In this document: positions 46,552-56,835 of the stretch, piece by piece
How the letters are laid out: each line of letters begins with the position of its first letter
Position numbering within the stretch: the stretch's first letter is position 1
Assembly: GCF_000182925.2 (NCBI RefSeq)
Contig: NC_026503.1
Coordinates: 2,852,001-2,916,000 of the forward strand
Reading direction: 5' to 3'
Source of the DNA: Neurospora crassa OR74A
Lineage: Eukaryota > Ascomycota > Sordariomycetes > Sordariales > Sordariaceae
DNA length: 64,000 nt
Program-made: the position numbers and the translations under genes
The notes under the pieces: generated by a model
Told to the model about the DNA's origin: nothing
Seen by the model: the letters and a program-made list of their open reading frames with translations, nothing else
Database searches by the model: none

Positions 46552-47783
46552 TTAGAGAAGTCCCAGGTACTTGGCGGCATGGTCAACATGTTCATCGCTG
46601 AAAGATGCCATGAAGTAGTACGAATGGTCGTAATCCTGTGTGTGCAATCACTTGTGTGTCAGCCATTCCAATCGGCGCCAGATTATTGGTGGTACAAGAG
46701 AAGCAATGCAGAATAGGTATGGAAGGAAAAGAAGAAGATATATAAAAAGAAAAAACTCACCTCCTGGTATCTAACCGTCACTCCCTCGACGCCCGCCTCC
46801 TTAACGGCCTTTTCAAAGTTCTCGGGCAACAATTGCCCCTGCTTATAGAAATTATCGCCCGTACCGACATCAACCAACACCCTCGCATCCTTGTGTCCCC
46901 TCCACTTCTCACTCTTGATCAACTCGGTCGCATCATGCTTCTTCCACTCCTCCTTGTTCTCCTCGCCCAGATAACCCGCAAACGCCTTCTTGCCCCACGC
47001 GCACTCACACGGGTTCGCAATCGGCGCAAAAGCGCTGACGCTCTTGTACATGCCCGGGTTCTTGAGGTACAAAGTCAAGGCGCCGTGTCCGCCCATGCTG
47101 TGGCCCGTGATGCTGACCTTGTCGGCATCCAGGTACTTGCCAAACTCCGAGTCGGCCCCAAACAAGACCGACGGAAGCTCGCGCGTGATGTACGTGTCCA
47201 TCTTGTACCCCTTGGCCCACGGCTCTTGCGTAGCGTCGACGTAAAAGCCGGCGCCCTCGCCAAAGTCCCAAGCGTCCTTTTCGCCGGGGAGGTTGAGACC
47301 GCGCGGAGAAGTGTCGGGGTAGACGATGGCGAGACCGCGCTGGGAGGCGCCGTGCTGGAAGAAACCCTTTTCGGAACAGTTGTCGGGGGTGCAGGTTAGG
47401 CCGGAAAGGTAGAACAGGACCGGGACCTTGGTTTGCGACTTGAGGGCCTGGGGAGGAAGGTACAGGTTCACGGCCATGTCGGTGCCGGTGGAGGTGGAGG
47501 GGTGGGAGAGCTTGAAGAGCTTGCCGCCGAAGGAGGCGATGGTTGCTTTGACTGTGAGACCCATTTTGGCTGTGGTTGTTGTTGTTGTTACTATCCCTGA
47601 TCTTGTTGTTGTTGTCGTTGTTGAATGGTAGTAGTGAGGAAAGGTAACCAAGAAGCGAGGATTCGACGACTTAAAGCTTGGTTGGCTGCGAGCTTGACGG
47701 TTGAGGAGTGGAAAGAGTAAAGATGACAAATTCCGCCGAGGACAGCTGTGAAATAGTGGTTGTAGGCTTCCAGCTGTTATCAT
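46552..47783 (-). CDS. S-formylglutathione hydrolase (esterase D family), optional N-terminal extension
   Basis: Minus strand. Exon 2 (46635-46552) joins exon 1 (ending at 46761) in frame across a 125-bp intron. The conserved enzyme starts at the ATG at 47564 (MGLTVKATIASFGGK) and is 295 residues, close to the family's roughly 280-285. The frame is also open to an ATG at 47783, which adds 73 residues rich in Arg, Ser and Thr. GHSMGGHG holds the nucleophile (Ser156 of the short form), LTCTPDNC is typical near the oxyanion region, and the last exon (DYDHSYYFMASF) supplies the catalytic His. The enzyme hydrolyses S-formylglutathione to formate and glutathione in formaldehyde detoxification. The extension overlaps a (TTG)n-type repeat in the leader (coding Thr runs), so the short form is the safer call. 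The gene converges on AFI1. Confidence 0.92.
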
Positions 47784-50714
47784 TATAAATCCAGAAACTT
47801 ATCAGGTAGGTCACACCCCGCTTGGATAAAAGGCTACTATCTCGACACTTTAATCGGCTTGTTCTCCTCACCTTTAGATCGGAAGTCAATCGAAGCTGTA
47901 AATGGTCAAAGCTGTCAAGGTTCATTTGCCCCGCCTGAATGCTCACTGCCGATTGCTGCTGTCTGGAGTGCGGTTGTAGGCGGGGTAAAACACAGTAAAA
48001 AGATGCAATGCCGTCATCTGTACATGGTACTGGTTGCCAAGAGACAAGGGCCCATGGAAGACGGGAGTTATTGAGTAAAGTCCACATACATACATACACT
48101 CTTGGTTTGATTGTAGCTCGAGACCTCGGGTAAACTCTCCTAGGTATTGTCATACTTTAATTGGTAGTGTACAAAGCCATGAGTTTGGTCCTTGAAAGGT
48201 ATTTGACAATTCAGAAGACATCTCGTCTAGTGAACCAGGAGTGACTAGGTAAGTACCGAGCCAACAGACAAACCAGCACAACACAGTAGATTGTAAAATG
48301 GGGTCAGATTTCCGAATTGCCGATCCTAGCCCGAAGATACCCCTTTGGGATTATCCGTTGTCATATGCAACAGTCTCGCCAGTTTTCGGTTCTTAACGTT
48401 TGCTACTTCCTCTGTGGTATTCGATATGCAAAGCAACAACGCACAGCTCTCCATGGAGCGGCGATTGAAAGGCTGGGAGGCCCGAGGATAGCAAAAATAA
48501 CTGCATGTCTACGAAAGACAGAGAGAGCCTTGTTGAGGGTATCTTCTTTTTCCGCGATTATCGCACATCTTCCATCACACTACTGCTCACCCCGCCAAAG
48601 GGATATTCAACAATCGTCAATCATCAGTCTTCTCCCGTTTTCTTTGCGCCAGTTATAAAAACCTCATCACCCAATTCCGGGCCCTACCCATGGGATGGAC
48701 AGCTACGGTACCGACGGAGCAACACCCAAGTGACACTCGAACGAGGAGATATAATGGTCCCATCCCACAGCGCTGAGGTTGAACTTGTGCTCATATTGGG
48801 AGGATACGCCGCCGAGAGTACAGCCTTCGGGTGAGGTGCAGATTTCTCTGCAAGACATGCTGTTGAGTTGATCGATGGGGTTCAAGCTCGAGATTAGTAT
48901 ATATGCAGGTCGTATATGTGATGCTGTATTACGAGGGAGTGTTCAGCAGTGAAGTGATAGGGATGGTATGGGGAGCAAGGAAAGAGACCAAGGTATGTCG
49001 TGTATCATCGACTTTGGGGCAAAAAGTTGGCCATTTCCGGATACGATGAAGGGGGTCGGCAGTGAACAGGCTAACGTGATACTAGGCCAAAGCAATATAG
49101 AAAAGGTTTGACTGGCCTAAAAATAAAAACATCACTCACATATAAGGATAACAGTACCACTCCCCTTCATCCAGCGCAAATGTATTGGTATTCCGAAAAA
49201 ACTGTTGCGGTAGGTTGTAGCAAGTTTCCATTTCGTAGATGTTATAGGCACACGCTTGCGAGGCATTAGGGCCGTTACAGATGAGGATCTGTTCAACAAG
49301 TTAACTGAATGTTTGAACCCGTACATCAATATCTACGTACGCCGCCGAGACTTCTCGTTTGCGGAGTATTGCGCGTCTTGTCGGGATGCAAAAGTGTAGG
49401 CATGGCGGAGGTGGGGGTAGGCCAGGAGGTCAGAAGTATGGTGAGGAGTGCTGAGAGGGTCGAGATGATTGTTGGCAACTTTATTGTGTCGTTAATAAGG
49501 ATCTTGTTAATGGACCACATCGTGGACCAGGTCAGTGTACAGAGTATATAATCGACCGTGGCTTGGGAGGAATGAACACGAAACAACTAAATGGCATTCA
49601 TCAGAGGTAGTTGTGAAGCTGGATGTATTCAATCTCTAGTGTTCTGTGGCCCAAAACATCAAACTCACATAAGATGTACCAAGCACGAAGATGGAAAGAA
49701 CTTCAGGCAAAACTGACAACCGTCAGCGCCGCTCCTTCCTCGCTGAAATCCACGAGAAATTTCAATCCCAGTCCCAAGACCTCAGCTACCGGAGTATCAT
49801 TATTTGCGCAGAGGAAGACACCGCCGGCACATGCACTTCAGTTGACGGCCCTGAACGGGATGATGTCGAAGTTTGGTTTCCCATAAAGTTTCGTAGTGCC
49901 TTGTAAACAAAACGAAGGAAACCAAGTAGTGATAGTAGTGGTAGTAAATGACTTGACTACTGTCTCATCAAGAGTGTCCGCACGTTCGTCAATAGTGAGA
50001 CATCCATAAACATACTAGCATGGTGATCATAGGGTATCTATTATTCTCTCGTCGTTCGTCCATTGTCTTTGTTCCATCGCAACTCAAAGCTCCACCGATG
50101 AGCCAAGCTTGACATGAATGAAAACGTGGAACCGGGTACGTAAGGTAGACAAGGGGCCGAAGCACGGCTGTTTAACCCAGGCATGTCCTGGCGGCAATCC
50201 TTTGGGAGGTATTGGGTGTCCGATGCTGAGATGTATCTGTTGACGCGAACTAGTCCAAGAGAAAAAAAAAATCGGGCCACTAAAGGGAAAGATGAGACAC
50301 AAAGGAGCGATACTTGGAAGCTTTCGAATAAAAACTCCAGGATAAACCCCGAGAGGAATTCTATTTAATATAAACAATTGAATGGTATGGTATCTTCATT
50401 ATGTCCTTTTCGCAGCCAGTTAACCAATCCCTTTGAGTTCTCCATGTCTCAGGAGAGTCCGGATCCGATAGCAACCTGGCCGTGAAGTCATCCATCATGT
50501 AAACATTTCTCAACTCCTCCATCCAGATCTCCTCCGGTATCCTTAAAAACAAACGAAATATCCTCCCACCATTGCCTTTTCCTCCCCACAAAATGTAAAA
50601 TGCTGGACGTGAGATCGTATCCTCGTGCAGTATGTGAATAGAAGGGTATCGTAAAGGAGCGTCGTTAGTATCATTAACCGTTTTCCATCCCAGCTTCCGA
50701 GACTAAACTCTAGT
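47784..50714. other. 2.9-kb region without recognisable gene
   Basis: The left end carries the promoter of the S-formylglutathione hydrolase gene and the right end the 3' flank of the GPI-protein gene. Short frames on both strands (up to about 160 codons at 47671-48153) show no domain, no splice-linked continuation that I could find, and mixed composition. Confidence 0.4.
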
Positions 50715-51692
50715 CTAGAGGAAAGCAATAACGCCAAAGAGACCGGCAATCAGTGCCACCAATGGGCTCTTCTGCATGACAACGTTGGCCACACCCTCAA
50801 CAGGGGGAGCAGCGGCGCTGGTCTCACCGATAGGCGAAGATCCCACGGTTGAGGTAGTGGGAAGGATGACGGTGGTAGGAGGAGGAGCGATGGAAGTGTA
50901 GATGGTGTTGTTCGCAGAAACGATGATAGTCGAGTACTTGGTCTCAACAACGCCCGCGCTCTTGGTAATGGGGATGGTAACATCCACAGCCTTGGTGATG
51001 GTCTGGGGGATCACGGTGGTGTAGGTGTGAACCTCGGTGACGGCCGTGGTAATGGTATTGGTCTTGGTTATGTAGACGGTTTCACCCTTGGAGACGGTGG
51101 TAACAACCGTCTCGGGGCAGACGACCGTCTCGTAAACGTTGGTGTGTTCATACTCCGTCGCAACTGAAGTAGTGTAGACGGTCTCGGTATGAGGGACCTT
51201 GGTGTAAAGGGTGGAGGTGGATGTCCAGACAACCTCTACAGTAGAGCCGCCGACTACCTTGGTTTCAGTGACGGGGCATAGCTCAGTGATAGTGGTGTAA
51301 ATGACTATTTTGAGGGTAAGCAAGTCATATCGAGCTGAGACGGTCAAACAGGACACATACTGGCTTCATCCGTCTTGGTTACTGGGGGAGCAACGTCGGT
51401 AACGGTGATGACGGTGGGAACCTTTGTCTCTACGGTACTGGTGGTAGTGTACGTCTTGGTGATAGTCTCACCACCTTTGGTGATCGTGGTCGTTTCGGGG
51501 CAGACCTAAAGTTTCGTTAAGATCAAAGCCTCTTGGAAAACAGAAAAGAACAGAAGAGCCACATACAGTCGTGTAAGTAACAATCACCTCGGTAGTATAG
51601 CTAACGTGATCACCACCATGACCCCAACCTCTAGGAATGTTGGCTCCAAGGGTTGAGGAGACCAAGGCAAATAGGGATAGAGCGGTCTTCAT
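50715..51692 (-). CDS. GPI-anchored Thr/Val-rich cell-surface protein
   Basis: Three exons on the minus strand (51692-51567, 51505-51361, 51304-50715) give 286 residues, with both junctions in frame. The N-terminus is a signal peptide (MKTALSLFALVSSTLGANIP). The C-terminus is a hydrophobic tail after a small-residue region (SPLVALIAGLFGVIAFL), the pattern of a GPI attachment signal. Between them the chain is Thr/Val-rich with three related segments each holding one Cys: TVCPETTTITKGGETITKTY, ELCPVTETKVVGGSTV and VVCPETVVTTVSKGETVYIT. One NxT sequon (NNTIY) is visible near residue 220. It is probably O-mannosylated and delivered to the plasma membrane or wall. No enzymatic motif is seen, so the function is unknown. 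Confidence 0.85.
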
Positions 51693-54600
51693 CTTGTCGC
51701 CTAAAGGTTGTTGAAGTGTGAGGTTTGTAACGAGGGTCTGATATGTTCAGATATCGTGAGGACGGGTTGAGCGAACGAGGGGCTTAAGTAACCTTAGCGA
51801 AGGAGTCACTTTGAGTGAGGAGGCTGGCTGGGAGATGCTTGACCGAGAAGGCTGGGAAACAGAAAGAAAGACAAAAGGCCTGCAGTAGGAACGGGAAAGT
51901 GGTTTATTATACATATGCAAGACAGGAGCAGAAGGGCAGGAAGACCACCAGGGCCCTGTAGCCTGGTAGAGGTAGGCAGAGAACCCAACGGAAGAGATGG
52001 ATATGTTTGCAATGACATGGTTGGCTGCCATATCACCTGAACTGCAGGGTACCCAAAAACGGAGAGGGATGGGCCCTTGGGAGTTGACGGCGTTACAACA
52101 ACGGGAAGTGAAGAATGGTCCGCAGGAAATCCATAGAAAGGCCGCGAGGTTGGGCAACCACCAAGCCGTGTAAGCTAGGTACCACTGAGAACTCTGTCAA
52201 GGAGTTTGTGTGGGACTACCGTAGACGGAGACAGTTGCTAGATCCGGCTGAATTTGGTTAACCCTGCACTATGTGCGGTTTGTACCTGGTATGGTATGTG
52301 CCGATGTATCTTTACTTCCGGATGATGAAGCCTTGTTGTGAGAGGGCCTTCACATCCGGTGTGACAGCCTCCCTGGTACGCACAGTCACATAGCGCCGAT
52401 CCAAAGTCCAGGACTATGGGTTTGTTGAACTTGCTGGTAGGTGTGCCTGTGGTGTCCATACCCCTGACCATAGCCTTATCCCTCGAGATTCGGTAGGGGA
52501 GAGCGTAGGTTGGTCATATCCCTTCTAGTTGCTTTTTCCAACAGCATACATCGGGCCATGAAGACTGGGGCTAGATATCACACATCACAAAACCGCCCGT
52601 TTTCGTGTGGCGTTCCATAACATTGTGAGGAGAATGTCGAACACGATATGTGGGCTCACAAAGACACTCCAAAGTCCACTGTACATAGTAGTCGAAGGAT
52701 ATCGCCGGGCTTGAACACCGGGAGTGGCATAAGCCATGTAGTAGGTTGGACTATGTAACCGGCGTGCCAAGGACTTTTTCTCGTGTTCCCCCGCGGTTTG
52801 AAAGCCGTAGGGTGGGATTGACCCTCCTCCACACACCTCCCTGGGCCCCTGGCTCAGAGCGATCAAAGCCCCTGCCAATGATGTCGTTGCGGCAGTGAGA
52901 TGACGTTGAAAAGTCATGGCAGTCCTCTGGGATTTTTGTCTATTCATATGGCTTCTCCAGCATTGAACGCTCTACTACTAGCTGCTATTGGTTTTCGAAA
53001 CTAAAGCTCGTTATTAACTATTAGTATGTTTCTCGTGAAGGACAGACCTGCAGCTGGCTGGTGGTTTGGACAACAAGAGGTTCCCTTGCTTCCCGTATGT
53101 ACTCCTGCTGATCGCATGGCAGACGCTTGCTTTTTCGACTGCGTCAAGCTGCAAATCCATGCGGGGCGACTGTCAAGAGCACATCGCAGCTCTCACTAGT
53201 GGAGATGCGGTGGTGGCTAGTGAGTTGAAGTCCGGATTTGGCGATGCATTCGGGAGTTTTTTTTTGTTCTGAATACCTCCCGGGCGTGTGGCTGGCCCTG
53301 GCGAGGAACGACTGCAAAGTCTAACCACCCGCCAGATCCAGGTCGCCCTGCAATGACGGCGCCCTAGCTGGTTCGTGGTTGGCTGGGTTGGGTGTTCGGA
53401 CGGTTGTGGTGCGGGTGATTTGTTTGCAACACGAAGGCTCGTGCAGTACTCAAAGGGATTCGATATTCTTGTGCCCAGGGGAGCTGTGGCTGCAGCCAAC
53501 GCGATCTGCAGGTCTCACAAGCTGGCCATAGGAAGCAAAACCTGCTGGGTTAGCCGAATATCCAGACGGGAACAAAGAGAAGAATCCCGTTGACCCCTCC
53601 TCAGTACCCGATACTTGTCTCGGGAGCTCCCTTTGGTCCCTATAATAGCCGTAGACCGTGCCGAGCTGTTGCCGGACTATCCAGATTTCTTTGAAGCCTG
53701 TACACGGCGTTATTAAGACCTGTTCCAGCCGAGCTTCGAATAGTAACATGGCGTCATCTCAGCCGTTGATTGCGGCCAAGTGGGACCATTGCTGATACCT
53801 ACATCGTGGGCAACGATGAATGGAGTCAGGAAGTCTTGGGTACATGATATTTTGCTGATATGCGAGGTGACCAGAGGAGCTGTGATTACTGGTGGGTTGA
53901 AAACTGCTGTGCAGGGCAGTGGATGTTGCAATTGGGCTTTGAGGCAACCTGACTCTCTGAATAGCAACCGCGAGATGCTCTTTTGGCCCATGTTTTCTAC
54001 AGGTTCCGTCTCAACTCTGGTGACCATTCCTGTTAACAAACGCTGCTCACTTGAATACACTGTAGCCACTGCTCAACTGCTGCTCATTTGACCGTGCCTA
54101 GTCATTAACACTCATAATGAGCTATATAGTGTTGGCCGAGCCATGGTGAACGATACAAAGCAAGAGCGCATGGGAGCATCATCGAGTGAACTTCATCTGG
54201 TGGTTTCCTGGGCATAGACGCGGATGAGATGACAAGTCATCCGGTTGGTTTGCATCCCGGACTCCAGGTGAAAGGCTGACTGGCTGGCTGTTGATGAAAG
54301 GCTGCAAATGGAATTTGATGATCAGGTGAAAAAGAGTTGGAAGATGGACGGGAACTAAGCAGGGCGTCAGCCATTTTACTTGGCACTTTGGCAGACACTG
54401 CGGCTCGCCCCACTTTTATGCGCCGTTTCAAGGCGGGGCCGTTGCCCAGAGGTCGGGTTAAACTCGAAGATCAGGCACTATCCAATTAGAGTCGCCGAGC
54501 GGTGTCCCTTTAGTAACCCATCAGATGGATGGCGCTCTTGAACTTGTGTTTGTCTGACCCGCTTCGACCCTTCATCGAGATATTCCTGGCCAGCATGGTA

Positions 54601-56835
54601 GACCGCGTGCGAGAGGCAGTGGTGAATATGGTTGACATTGATGTGAATCTTGGATTCCCGCCTGTTGTGATTGCTAAAGAAATACCTCTAGCTTGGATGA
54701 ATCAAAATCACACTGCCCGCAACACAAGGTTTTTCACTAACAACGGAAGGGAATCAGACCAAAAGCACTGACCTGTAACAGCGGCCCGGTACCTGTCCCG
54801 CCATCTGCCAGGCATCAACCAACCCTATTGCGCTTTGCTTTTTCCAGCTCACAAGCAGAAGTATTGCAGCCCGTGATTTGCTGTTGTTCCGCCACAACGG
54901 CACGACATCGACATAAAGGAGGACGCCCATTGATATTCGCTCCGTTGAATCGTAGTATAGTGTACCTTGCCCGGTATCGAACGGCTTTGTGAATTTCCCC
55001 TCGCCTGATGTTGGAAGCGAATGCAACCTTGGTCGATTGGCAGGTGATGCAGGCTGCCCAGGCATTATATGAAGTCACTGTCAAGCTGGCGGATGAGCTC
55101 CCGTATACACCAACATCCCTCTCCAGTCCTGTTTTCGTGGCTTTATGTCCTGTTCAGGAAGTCTCAGCCATGTTGCATCGAGATCTCGCAGAGACGTTCG
55201 GCATGAAGTCCTCCAAGTCTGTTACGGTAGTTGTCCAACTGTCTCCAGTGATCACCTTTTCTGTAGATCACGACACTCGGCTTGTGTTTGTGCTGAAAGC
55301 TGACTGCTACCGAGGATGCCAGCGACCAGATTCTTCTTTCTCCAACCTCTGAACTCGACCCCAGAAGAGTTCCCAGTATCGTAAACCACGAGCATCCATC
55401 CGAGGAGGTACTTCATCAGTTTGCCCTGCACCAACCTCACGGCAAGTATGGATTTAAGCATGTGAGCGCCCGTCGCCTTGTTCTCTCATCGAGGTTGCCT
55501 CGTTGTCGGAAGGACGCATTGGACGACCAGGCTGTGTTACGCTTAGGTTTCTTCTTTTCAACTTGTTCCAACAAAATAAGCTCCTTTTGTCTCACACAGT
55601 CAGCCACGCTTCTCGAACCCGAAAGCCCGGACCCGAAGGTTTCACGATGCTCTGGATCCGCTACGCGTAAGAAGCTGGGATCCGAACTGGTATGTTCAAC
55701 GATGTCGGACTCGACATATGCAGTTTGCAAAGTGGGCATTCTACAGAAGTAGAAGTGAAATGCTCTCGTCCACCATGCGCAAGCTATGCTCTCACGAAAA
55801 TGGCCAGAGGAATATACATCTTTATCTGTGACCCGGCCACAATGCCATGAATATCATAACAGCCTGCCACTTGGGGTTTTCCTTACCTGAGGTTCGAGTT
55901 CAGAACACGAGGACATAGGTCAGGACAGAGTCGACACAAAGCTTTGCAAATATCCAAGATATGGTCTTTGTGGCCTGGTATCATTGTGATAGGTAGCACA
56001 GGCTGGGGTTACCATGCGACGGTATCATATGGCACCGCTCCAGGTCTCCGCTCGTTAATACATCCCGTACTACCCCATCACCCCAACTACTTAGCTCGTG
56101 AACCTCTTTGGCTAATATGCTATGGCATGGATAAGCAGCACCAACAATTTGCCCCCAAAACCTCCTTTTTTTACCTTCCAAATATAAAAGAAGAAGAAGA
56201 AGGATAGGAAGAAAACGAAGGTAGAGGAAACCAGGGCGTGGAAAGGGAAACTCGCGTTGGATGCCAGCTATTTGCTCTCGGAGACGGTTAGCAGATTCTC
56301 CGGATTCTAGTGGGACAGCTTACTTGGCCTACTGCGACCCGTTGGGTAAGCTCAAGAGCAACGCAATGTTCTATACGATCTCCTGTTGATAAATAGTCTG
56401 ATGAGGATTGGTGTCCATGACTATACTACGTAGATGCAGGTCAACAACAGAAGTGAATAGTTCAAGGATAGAAGAAAGATAGCGTTCTAACATCGCATGC
56501 GACTGAAAGCCTCTCAGCACTACGGTCCGATCCCCAGCAGCCGCTAAGCTGTTATCAGCTAGCGACCAGCCTAAAAGACCCCAAGCACACTTTCCTGTTT
56601 CGGAGCGATCTGGCAATGACTCCAAAGGTGACGCGGGATTGGCCAATTCGTGTGACTCTTCATTCGCTTAACCAGTGCGATTGCGGGGGAGGGGTCCCGA
56701 GGGCTAAGTTGAAATTTTTGGTCGCCAACCATCCGTCTCTCTTTCCCTCCTGCCGCTGATGGAAATGGAGGTCAAGAGGATTTGGTGTCGCCGAATTCTC
56801 ATCGACCCAGACCCCTAACAACAACACAAACCACA
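51693..56835. other. 5.1-kb gene-poor region, ADE5,7 promoter at right end
   Basis: No frame resembles a known protein. Open frames up to about 135 codons on either strand overlap one another and show no recognisable motif. Base composition is ordinary, so this is not another RIP island. The last 250 bp hold two TGACTC cores before ADE5,7. Confidence 0.4.
56617..56658 (+). promoter_or_regulatory. Paired TGACTC elements upstream of ADE5,7
   Basis: TGACTC occurs at 56617-56622 and again at 56653-56658, 36 bp apart and 178-219 bp before the ATG at 56836. TGACTC is the core of Gcn4/CPC1 and Bas1 sites. In yeast, purine-synthesis promoters carry pairs of this core. Use of these sites here is inference. 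Confidence 0.4.

Noticed and set aside
55008-55352. 114-codon plus-strand frame and overlapping minus-strand frames at 54.7-55.1 kb
   Set aside because: Both strands are open, there is no recognised motif, and neighbouring splice sites do not extend a protein-like sequence.
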